The translations under genes and the position numbers were made by a program. Shown here in pieces: positions 4,829 through 10,737 of a stretch of 10,737 nt of DNA (positions within the stretch are counted from its first letter, which is position 1; every line of letters begins with the position of its first letter). The stretch comes from Candidatus Methylomirabilota bacterium (GTDB lineage Bacteria; Methylomirabilota; Methylomirabilia; Methylomirabilales; JACQHM01): positions 1-10,737 of the forward strand of contig JACQHM010000167.1 in NCBI GenBank assembly GCA_016199025.1, given 5' to 3'. The notes below the pieces were generated by a model. The model did not search any database. It was not told where the DNA came from and was given only the letters and a program-made list of their open reading frames with translations.

Positions 4829-6922
4829 ATGAATCGGTACGAGGTCTCCAGGATCCGGAACGTCGGGATCGTGGCCCAGGTGGGCGCGGGGAAGACCTCC
4901 CTGACCGAGGCCATCCTCTATGCCTCAGGGGCCATCAACCGACTGGGGAAGGTCGAGGAGGGGACGACCACCACGGACTTTGACGAAGACGAGATCAGGC
5001 GAAAGACCACCATCAGCTCTGCCCTGGCCTTCTCTGAGTGGAAGGGGGGAAAGATCAACCTCCTGGACACCCCTGGGGCTTCCATCTTCTTGACGGATGC
5101 CAAGATCTGCCTCCGTGTGGTCGATGGGGCGGTGATTGTTGTGCACGCAGGGTCAGGGATCAAGGTCCAGACCGAGAAAGTCTGGGGCTTTGCAGATACT
5201 TACCGTCTTCCTCGTCTCATTTTTGTGAGCCACTTAGATCGGGAGCGGGCGGATTTCACCCGATCCCTGGAGGATATCCGCAAGAACCTCTGCCCCACGG
5301 CCATCCCTGTCCAGATCCCCATTGGAAGCGAGGCCTCCTTCAGAGGGATGGTAGACCTTATCCGTCGCAAGGCCTACGTGTTCCAAGATGATTCCTCCGG
5401 TCGATTCACCGAGGCTGAGATTCAGGAGGGGTTACGGGCTGGGGTCGAAGAGTCCTTGGCAGCCCTTCTGGAGGCGGTGGCCGAGGCGGACGACGAGCTC
5501 TTGGAGCGGTACCTGGAGGCGGGGACCCTCTCGGAGGAGGAGCTCTGCCTAGGGCTCCGCCGTGGGACCTTAAACGGGAAGCTTGTCCCCGTCCTGTGTG
5601 GATCGGCGGCGAAGGTCATCGGCATCCAGCCCCTTCTTGACTTCATCCTGCAGTATTTTCCCTCCCCTGCCGAACGAGACGCCGCCCAAGGGATCGATCC
5701 CAGGGCAGGGGAGCGTGTGGCGAGGGCTCCCAAGGAGGATGAGCCTCTTTCGGCCCTGGTCTTCAAGACCATCACCGACCCCTATGCCGGCAAGATCTCC
5801 CTCTTCCGGGTTTACTCTGGCATCCTCACCCCGGATTCCTTCGTGCTCAACACGGCCAAGGGAACGAAGGAGCGGATCGGCCAGTTTATGACGCTCCGTG
5901 GGAAGCAACAGATCCCCGTCGAGGCGATCCCCGCCGGGGACTTGGGCGCGGTGGCGAAGCTCAAGGAGACGGTGACAGGGGATACCCTCTCTGATGAGAA
6001 ACACCCGATCCGATTCGACCCCATCCAGGTTCCGAACCCGGTCATTGAATACGCTATCGAACCTAAAGCCAAGGGGGACGAGGAGAAAATCAGTCTGGCC
6101 CTCTCGCGCCTTCAGGAGGAGGATCCCACGCTAAAAGTCCGTCGGGATGCCCAGACCAAGGAGATCATCATTGCAGGGATGGGGAAGCAGCATCTCGAGG
6201 TCATCGTGGATCGGCTCAAACGGAAGTTCGGGGTTGAGGTCACCATGAAAACGCCCCAGATCCCATACAAGGAGACGATCCATGGGGAGACGGCGATCCA
6301 GGGCAGGTATAAGAAGCAGACGGGCGGTAGGGGTCAATACGGCGATTGCTGGATCAAGCTGGAGCCCCTCCCGCGAGGAGGGAGACATGAGTTCGTCAAT
6401 GCCATCGCCGGCGGTGTCATCCCCAAGCAATATATCCCGGCAGTGGAGAAGGGGATCCTGAAGGCGATGGAGGAAGGGGTGTTGGCGGGCTACCCTGTGG
6501 TGGACACGAAGATCACCCTCTACGATGGCTCCCATCATCCCGTCGATTCCTCAGATCTGGCCTTCCAAATCGCCGGGTCTTTGGCCTTCAAGAAAGGCTT
6601 CATGCAGGCCAACCCCGGGCTTTTGGAGCCTATCATGCACGTGGAGGTGATCGCCCCTGACGAGTGCATGGGGGACATCATCGGGGACTTGAACTCTAGG
6701 AGGGGGCGCGTCCTGGGGATCGAAGCCAAAGGGAAGTCCCAAGTGGTCAAGGCTATGGTTCCCTTGGCCGAGATGTTGGAGTACGCCCCCCAGCTCCGAT
6801 CCCTCACCGCAGATCGTGGTGATTACACCATGGAGTTTTCGCATTATGAGGATGTCCCTGCCCATATCCAAGAGAAGATCATCGCCGAGGCAAAACGGGA
6901 GAAGGAAGGCAGGGAGGAGTAG
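4829..6922 (+). CDS. fusA: Elongation factor G-like GTPase, EF-G2 type
   Basis: This is a translational GTPase with full EF-G architecture, 697 residues: G domain to about 285, domain II about 300-390, domain III about 405-485, domain IV about 488-605 and domain V about 610-690. The P-loop is AQVGAGKT (16-23). TTTTDFDEDEIRRKTTISSAL is the switch I region of the EF-G2 branch, without the RGITI of canonical EF-G. G3 is DTPGA (80-84), with Ala in place of the catalytic His. G4 reads SHLD (134-137) instead of NKxD. Domain IV has KKQTGGRGQYGD and DGSHHPVDSSDLAFQIAGS; domain V has PIMHVEV and GRVLGIEAKG. EF-G2 proteins coexist with the main EF-G and their role is not settled. Altered G3 and G4 are familiar in that group, but this combination suggests slow or unusual GTP use. 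GGGAGGT lies five bases before the ATG. The main fusA is expected elsewhere, in the str operon. Confidence 0.93.
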   Translation: MNRYEVSRIRNVGIVAQVGAGKTSLTEAILYASGAINRLGKVEEGTTTTDFDEDEIRRKTTISSALAFSEWKGGKINLLDTPGASIFLTDAKICLRVVDGAVIVVHAGSGIKVQTEKVWGFADTYRLPRLIFVSHLDRERADFTRSLEDIRKNLCPTAIPVQIPIGSEASFRGMVDLIRRKAYVFQDDSSGRFTEAEIQEGLRAGVEESLAALLEAVAEADDELLERYLEAGTLSEEELCLGLRRGTLNGKLVPVLCGSAAKVIGIQPLLDFILQYFPSPAERDAAQGIDPRAGERVARAPKEDEPLSALVFKTITDPYAGKISLFRVYSGILTPDSFVLNTAKGTKERIGQFMTLRGKQQIPVEAIPAGDLGAVAKLKETVTGDTLSDEKHPIRFDPIQVPNPVIEYAIEPKAKGDEEKISLALSRLQEEDPTLKVRRDAQTKEIIIAGMGKQHLEVIVDRLKRKFGVEVTMKTPQIPYKETIHGETAIQGRYKKQTGGRGQYGDCWIKLEPLPRGGRHEFVNAIAGGVIPKQYIPAVEKGILKAMEEGVLAGYPVVDTKITLYDGSHHPVDSSDLAFQIAGSLAFKKGFMQANPGLLEPIMHVEVIAPDECMGDIIGDLNSRRGRVLGIEAKGKSQVVKAMVPLAEMLEYAPQLRSLTADRGDYTMEFSHYEDVPAHIQEKIIAEAKREKEGREE

Positions 6923-6949
6923 ACCTGTTTAGAGCCCCCTACTTTTCCC

Positions 6950-6978
6950 TTGCCGTGAGTGGAAGGGTGTGGTATCAT
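6950..6978 (+). promoter_or_regulatory. Predicted sigma70-type promoter of the rimP-nusA-infB operon
   Basis: TTGCCG (6950-6955) and TATCAT (6973-6978) are separated by exactly 17 bases, matching the -35 and -10 consensus at 4/6 and 5/6. The predicted start site, about 6984-6986, falls at the beginning of the hairpin just downstream. The site lies between the EF-G-like gene and rimP, where a new operon is expected to begin. Confidence 0.6.
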
Positions 6979-6982
6979 GACC

Positions 6983-7012
6983 AAGAGTGGGCAGCGGCCC
7001 ACTCTTTCTTTT
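6983..7012 (+). terminator. rimP-leader hairpin with T-rich tail
   Basis: AAGAGTGGGC (6983-6992) and GCCCACTCTT (6997-7006) form a perfect 10-bp stem with a four-base AGCG loop, followed by TCTTTT to 7012. It can terminate transcripts coming from the EF-G-like gene. Because the predicted promoter starts RNA right at its 5' base, it would also be the first structure of the nusA operon mRNA. Similar GTGGGC hairpins ahead of rimP are common in bacteria (rimP leader). Confidence 0.7.
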
Positions 7013-7034
7013 ATCCGAGCATCCTTAGAAAGCG

Positions 7035-7502
7035 ATGAAGGAGTCTTCTGAACTGATCGGGCGGATCAAGGCGCTTGCTCAACCCATCGTGGAGGACGAG
7101 GGACTGGAACTGGTGGGGGTGGAGTTTCAGCGGGAGAGCAGAGGGTGGGTCCTCCGCCTCTACATCGAGAGGGAGGGGGGGGTCACGTTAGCCGACTGTG
7201 AAGGGGTTTCCCACCAACTGGGCGATCTCCTCGATGTGAAGGATCTGATCAACTACTCTTATACCCTGGAGGTCTCCTCCCCAGGGTTGGATCGGCCGTT
7301 AACAAAGGAGGCGGATTTCACCCGCTTTGCGGGAAGGCTCGCGAGGGTCACCACGTTCCAGCCGGTGGAGGGTCGCCGCAGATTCCTCGGCCGCCTGAGG
7401 GGCGTTCAGGAGGGGCAGGTTCTCTTGGAGAAGGGCGATGGATCCATGGTAGCGATCCCCTGGGAGACCATCGCCAAGGCCCGTCTCGAGGTCGAGTGGT
7501 AA
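7035..7502 (+). CDS. rimP: Ribosome maturation factor RimP
   Basis: This cytoplasmic factor assists late assembly of the 30S subunit. The 155 residues match the usual length. The N-terminal alpha/beta domain includes the stretch LVGVEFQRE. The family signature SSPGLDRPL lies at 81-89, followed by the SH3-like C-terminal domain with FLGRLRGVQEGQVLLE and the final IAKARLEVEW. It is the first gene of the rimP-nusA-ylxR-infB cluster. No strong Shine-Dalgarno precedes the ATG; AGAAAG at 7027-7032 is the nearest purine run. Translation may depend on the short leader downstream of the hairpin. Confidence 0.96.
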   Translation: MKESSELIGRIKALAQPIVEDEGLELVGVEFQRESRGWVLRLYIEREGGVTLADCEGVSHQLGDLLDVKDLINYSYTLEVSSPGLDRPLTKEADFTRFAGRLARVTTFQPVEGRRRFLGRLRGVQEGQVLLEKGDGSMVAIPWETIAKARLEVEW

Positions 7503-7551
7503 CTGTTAAGAGAAACTGGTCTCTCTCAACGGCGCTGTCAGTCTGCTCGGA

Positions 7552-7578
7552 GTCTCGGCCTGCCGTGCAGGCCCCGAC
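7552..7578 (+). other. Hairpin in the rimP-nusA gap
   Basis: GGCCTGC (7557-7563) and GCAGGCC (7567-7573) form a perfect 7-bp stem with a three-base loop. GTC/GAC pairs extend it outside a 2x2 internal loop. The 126-base gap also contains AGAGA/TCTCT at 7510-7525 and the palindrome GGCGCGCC at 7584-7591. No T-run follows, so it is not a terminator. A role in nusA mRNA processing or autoregulation is possible but unproven. Confidence 0.4.
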
Positions 7579-7628
7579 CTTAAGGCGCGCCTGCTTGCCC
7601 CTTTAGGAGGATTGACGGAGGCGTGATC

Positions 7629-8972
7629 ATGGATCTGCTTCAGGTCATCGAACAGGTCGGGCGTGAGAAGGGCATCGAGAAAGAAGTGTTGATCGACGCC
7701 GTCGAAGCAGCTTTGCTCTCTGCCTCGCGTAAAGCCCTCGGGACCGCGCTCGATCTTCAGGTTGACTTCGACGAGCGGTCGGGGCGCTTCAAGCTTTATG
7801 CGGTGAAGAGGGTTGTCGAGCGCCCTACCAACCCCAAGTTGGAGGTCTCCCTCGAGGAGGCCCTGAAGCTGAACCCCAAGGCGAAGCTCCAGGATGAGGT
7901 GAAGATCGAACTCCCGGCCCAGGGCTTCGGCCGGATCGCCGCCCAGACGGCCAAACAGGTCATCATCCAGAGGGTCCGCGAGGCGGAACGGGAGGGGATC
8001 TACCAGAGCTTCAAGAATAAGGAAGGGGAACTGGTGAGCGGTGTGGTTCACCGGGTGGTGAAGGGGAATGTGATCGTGAACTTGGGGAAGGCGGAGGCGA
8101 TCCTCCCGCCGAGGGAACAATTGCCTCGGGAGGACTACCGCGTTGGGGATCGGATCCGGGCCTATGTCCTGGACGTGAAGAAGACCCCCAAGGGATCCCA
8201 GATCATCCTCTCCCGAACCCATCCGGCTTTCTTGGTGAAGCTCTTTGAGGTAGAGGTTCCCGAGATCCTCGAGGGGATCGTGGCGATCCGGGCGGCGGCC
8301 CGGGAGCCTGGAGAGCGGGCCAAGATCGCCGTCCAATCTATAGACCAGAACGTGGATCCTGTGGGGGCATGCGTGGGCTATCGAGGGCAACGGGTTCAGG
8401 CTGTCGTCCGGGAGCTGGGGGGGGAGAAGATCGACATCCTTCCGTGGAGGGATGATCCAGTGACCTTCGTGAAAAGTGCCTTGGCCCCCGCTGAGGTTGA
8501 GAGCGTTGTCGCCGATCAGGAAGCCCATGTGTTAAGGGTCGTCGTGGCTGATGATCAGCTCTCTCTGGCCATCGGCAAGAGGGGGGTGAATGCCCGGCTG
8601 GCGGCTAAGCTCCTTGGTTGGAGGGTGGATATCAAAAGTCGAAGCGAGCTTCGGGAGGAAGCTCTGCGCCGTGCTCCTGTCCCAGAGGTGGCGTTAGGAG
8701 ATCTGTTGGAGGAGCCCAGGGGAGGCGGAGACGTGCTTCCGCCGTCCCCTAAGGCCGTTGGCGAAGGGACCCTTGCCCTCCAGGACCTTCCCGGGATCGG
8801 CCAGAAGCTGGCCGCTCGGTTAGTGGCCGCCGGCTTCATCAGTGTCGAGAAGCTTGCCTCCGCCTCACGAGAGGACCTTCTCCAGGTCGAGGGGATCGGC
8901 GAGAAGATGGCTGAAAAGCTCTTGGCGGCCGCCAAGACCGCCCTGTCTGGAAAGGCACCCCAGGTGGTTTGA
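7629..8972 (+). CDS. nusA: Transcription termination/antitermination factor NusA
   Basis: NusA binds RNA polymerase and nascent RNA, modulating pausing, termination and rRNA antitermination. It has 447 residues from the ATG at 7629, which has GGAGG seven bases upstream. A GTG at 7623 would add two residues. Domains in order: N-terminal RNA-polymerase-binding domain (1 to ~125); S1 (~133-200, GELVSGVVHRVVKGNVIVNL); KH1 (~211-275, with GACVGYRGQR near 247); KH2 (~295-345, with LAIGKRGVNARLAAKL); then a linker. The C-terminal ~60 residues hold a paired helix-hairpin-helix unit (LPGIGQKLAARL and VEGIGEKMAEKLL). This tail is absent from short Gram-positive NusA and differs from the two acidic repeats of E. 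coli NusA. Its stop lies inside the heptamer repeat at 8968-8995, and the downstream gene begins within 24 bases. Confidence 0.97.
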   Translation: MDLLQVIEQVGREKGIEKEVLIDAVEAALLSASRKALGTALDLQVDFDERSGRFKLYAVKRVVERPTNPKLEVSLEEALKLNPKAKLQDEVKIELPAQGFGRIAAQTAKQVIIQRVREAEREGIYQSFKNKEGELVSGVVHRVVKGNVIVNLGKAEAILPPREQLPREDYRVGDRIRAYVLDVKKTPKGSQIILSRTHPAFLVKLFEVEVPEILEGIVAIRAAAREPGERAKIAVQSIDQNVDPVGACVGYRGQRVQAVVRELGGEKIDILPWRDDPVTFVKSALAPAEVESVVADQEAHVLRVVVADDQLSLAIGKRGVNARLAAKLLGWRVDIKSRSELREEALRRAPVPEVALGDLLEEPRGGGDVLPPSPKAVGEGTLALQDLPGIGQKLAARLVAAGFISVEKLASASREDLLQVEGIGEKMAEKLLAAAKTALSGKAPQVV

Positions 8973-8995
8973 AATTTGAGATTTCAAATCTCAAA
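8968..8995 (+). repeat. AT-rich heptamer repeat/palindrome at the nusA-ylxR junction
   Basis: Four 7-base units follow one another: TTTGAAA, TTTGAGA, TTTCAAA and TCTCAAA. TTTGAGATTT (8975-8984) and AAATCTCAAA (8986-8995) are perfect inverted arms around a single C. The repeat contains the nusA stop codon (8970-8972) and ends directly at the ATG of the next gene (8996). It stands out against the GC-rich surroundings. TGAGATTTCA (8977-8986) matches TGAGATGTCA of the 2506-2589 array at 9 of 10 bases. Confidence 0.75.
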
Positions 8996-9601
8996 ATGGT
9001 GAGCCAACCGCTCCAACCCAAGACTCAAGACCGCCGGTCGCCCCAACGGACCTGTGTGGGCTGCCGAGCCGTGAAGGCAAAGGAGGTGTTGATCCGCTTC
9101 TATGCCTCTCCAGGAGGCTCCCTGGGGATCGACCTCACAGGGAAAGGGGGGAGGGGGGCTTATCTCTGTCCCAGGCGAAGTTGTTTGGAGTTGACCCTCA
9201 AGAGGAAAGGATTTCAGCACGCCTTGGGAGTGGATCTGAAGCTACCGATGGAAGAGACGATCCTTGAAGCTATGAGGACGGAGGTGGTGAAGAAGATCGT
9301 TTCCCTTTTAGGATTGGCCTGTCGGGCGAGGAGGCTGGCCGTTGGATCTCCTGCGGCAGAAGGGACCCTCCGCGGCGGGGCGGCCCGCCTTTTGCTCCTG
9401 GCTAAAGACGCCGAAGGCTCGAGTTTCGCCACTCTCAGGGCCGAGGCCGAGAAACAGGGTACCCCCATCCTCACGCTTCTCACAAAAGCCCAACTGGCAC
9501 AGGCCTTAGGCCGGGTGAGCCAGGTGGTCGTGGTGAAGGACCCTCACTTCGCCTGTGGTATCCTCCACTACGTGGAGAAGGTTCCGGAGGGCAAGGCGTA
9601 G
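8996..9601 (+). CDS. YlxR (RnpM)-type protein fused to an L7Ae/YlxQ-like RNA-binding domain
   Basis: This two-domain protein has 201 residues. The N-terminal YlxR/DUF448 domain has RTCVGCR at 18-24 and GRGAYLC at 53-58 region. Cysteines 20, 23, 58 and 63 form a CxxC...Cx4C pattern that could bind metal. The C-terminal part (about 95-195) resembles the L7Ae/L30e-like YlxQ fold: KIVSLLGLACRARRLAVG, then LLLLAKDA and TPILTLLTKAQLAQALGR. In Bacillus, ylxR and ylxQ are separate adjacent genes between nusA and infB; YlxR there is reported as an RNase P modulator (RnpM). Here they are one frame. The start is uncertain: TTG at 8969 overlaps the nusA stop but would translate the repeat, so I prefer the ATG at 8996. 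Neither has a clear Shine-Dalgarno, so coupling to nusA translation is likely. Confidence 0.9.
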   Translation: MVSQPLQPKTQDRRSPQRTCVGCRAVKAKEVLIRFYASPGGSLGIDLTGKGGRGAYLCPRRSCLELTLKRKGFQHALGVDLKLPMEETILEAMRTEVVKKIVSLLGLACRARRLAVGSPAAEGTLRGGAARLLLLAKDAEGSSFATLRAEAEKQGTPILTLLTKAQLAQALGRVSQVVVVKDPHFACGILHYVEKVPEGKA

Positions 9602-9644
9602 AAAGGTGATTGGCGGCCAGGTTGGCCGAAAGGAGGTGAGCGGA

Positions 9645-10737
9645 GTGGGGAAGATAAGAGTGAACGCCCTGGCCCGGGAATTAGGGATCACGAGTAAAGA
9701 AGCCCTAGAATATCTCCACCGGGCTGGGTTGGAGATCAAAACCCATAGCAGCAATGTGGACGAGGAGGTTGCCCGAGAGATCCTGGCCAAAGCCTTAGGG
9801 AAGATCCCCACGCTACAACCGGCCGCTCCGGCTCCTCCCACCCCCCCGGTCATGGCCGAGAAGGTCCCTTCGAAGCCGATCCTGCCAAGACGGCCGGAAG
9901 AGGCTGCTCCAAGCCCCAAGGTCCGCCGCCCCAGCGAGGCCCCCAAGCAAGCACAGGCCCCCGTTCAGGTGGAGGCGAAACCGGCCGCTCCGGCGGCCAT
10001 TGTTCCAGCCCCCCCGGTCGAGGCGAGACCCACCGTTCGAGTCCCTCCCGTTGGGGAGGCCAAATCGGTTGTTCAGCCGCCCTCGTCTCAGGTAGAGGCG
10101 AAGCCCACCCTGCCCTCTCCTCCAAAGCCGATGGTCGAGGTCCCTCGTAAACCGGTCCTTCGGATCCCTGAGGCCATGACCGTCAAGGAGCTTGCCGAGA
10201 AGCTCCAGGTAAGCGGGAGCGAGGTGATCAAGCGGCTCATGAAGCTGGGGATCATGGCCGCCATCAACCAGTCCCTTGACCCTGGGGTGGTCAAGAAGGC
10301 GGCTGCTCAGTTTGGGGTCGAGGTGGAGGTGGCCCCCCTTGAGGAACTCCTGGAGGCCCCCAAGGAGGTCGAGGAGCCCGACAAGCTCCGGTCGAAGGCG
10401 CCCGTGGTGACCATCATGGGCCATGTGGATCACGGAAAGACCACGCTTCTCGATGCGATCCGCCAGACCAATGTCACCGCCTCTGAGGTCGGCGGGATCA
10501 CCCAGCACATCGGGGCGTACGAAGTCGAGCTTCCCCCCGATCCCCCAAGATTTCAAGGAGGAAAGGTCGTCTTCCTCGATACCCCCGGTCACGAGGCCTT
10601 CACCGCCATGCGGGCCAGGGGGGCGCAGGTGACGGACCTTGTGGTCCTGGTGGTGGCCGCCGACGACGGGGTCATGCCCCAGACCATCGAGGCCATCAAC
10701 CACGCCAAGGCGGCCGGCGTCCCCCTCATGGTTGCCG
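9645..10737 (+). CDS. infB: Translation initiation factor IF-2 (3' end outside the window)
   Basis: IF-2 is the GTPase that places fMet-tRNA on the 30S subunit and promotes subunit joining. The visible 364 residues start at GTG 9645, with AGGAGGTGA (9631-9639) five bases upstream. The first ~50 residues (VNALARELGITSKEALEYL) are an IF2-N helical module. Residues about 50-170 are a Pro/Ala/Val-rich low-complexity linker. A second IF2-N module begins near 178 (MTVKELAEKLQVSGSEVIKR). The G domain follows, with the P-loop GHVDHGKT at 259-266, G2 in EVGGITQHIGAYEV, and G3 DTPGHEAF. The NKxD motif and later domains lie beyond the window edge. It is part of the conserved nusA-infB operon. Confidence 0.97.
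   Translation, partial: MGKIRVNALARELGITSKEALEYLHRAGLEIKTHSSNVDEEVAREILAKALGKIPTLQPAAPAPPTPPVMAEKVPSKPILPRRPEEAAPSPKVRRPSEAPKQAQAPVQVEAKPAAPAAIVPAPPVEARPTVRVPPVGEAKSVVQPPSSQVEAKPTLPSPPKPMVEVPRKPVLRIPEAMTVKELAEKLQVSGSEVIKRLMKLGIMAAINQSLDPGVVKKAAAQFGVEVEVAPLEELLEAPKEVEEPDKLRSKAPVVTIMGHVDHGKTTLLDAIRQTNVTASEVGGITQHIGAYEVELPPDPPRFQGGKVVFLDTPGHEAFTAMRARGAQVTDLVVLVVAADDGVMPQTIEAINHAKAAGVPLMVA

Noticed and set aside
7506..8528. Open frame of 340 codons on the minus strand opposite nusA
   Set aside because: It lies antisense to a clear NusA frame, is rich in Asp, His, Leu, Pro and Arg as expected from GC-rich complement, and matches no family I recognise.
9813..10703. Open frame of 296 codons on the minus strand opposite infB
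   Set aside because: It is the complement of the IF-2 linker and G domain. The Gly/Arg/Leu-rich composition is a shadow of the Pro/Ala-rich linker.

Overview
The window is a bacterial core information-processing region of roughly 60% GC by eye. All genes are on the + strand and tightly packed, with frequent GTG/TTG start candidates and Shine-Dalgarno sites. I cannot name the organism. The gene content (bL17, bacterial RpoA, EF-G2-type factor, RimP, NusA, YlxR-L7Ae, IF2) is clearly bacterial, and the style fits an uncultured lineage as well as a cultured one.

Layout: (1) 1-1409 is the 3' end of a standard alpha operon, with the C-terminal ~283 codons of rpoA followed by rplQ. (2) 1437-2501 is a complete tartrate/D-malate-type beta-decarboxylating dehydrogenase, a metabolic gene sitting among ribosomal genes. 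(3) 2602-6922 is the unusual part: rplF (L6), rpsK (S11), a second complete rpoA and an EF-G2-type elongation factor, one after the other. In standard order L6 lies many genes upstream of S11, and rpoA was already present 3 kb earlier, so this is not the ordinary spc/alpha order. It looks like an extra or relocated cassette of core transcription and translation genes. (4) 6950-7012 holds a good sigma70-like promoter and a 10-bp GC-rich hairpin with a T-rich tail. They begin (5) the classical nusA-infB operon: rimP, nusA, a ylxR-L7Ae fusion, and infB, which runs off the window.

The main observation is the pair of rpoA genes. By hand count they are about 57% identical over the first ~187 shared residues and about 66% in the alpha-CTD, so they are old paralogs and not a recent tandem duplication. 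Both keep the key DNA-contact residues of the alpha-CTD. The second copy is linked to L6 and to EF-G2, and L6 lies next to the sarcin-ricin loop where EF-G docks. This suggests, as inference, an alternative set of parts for RNA polymerase and the elongation machinery.

A second observation is a family of heptamer-phased repeats with inverted arms. One fills the gap between the dehydrogenase and rplF (2506-2589). A smaller AT-rich relative lies exactly at the nusA/ylxR junction (8968-8995). No gap between genes exceeds 130 bases.
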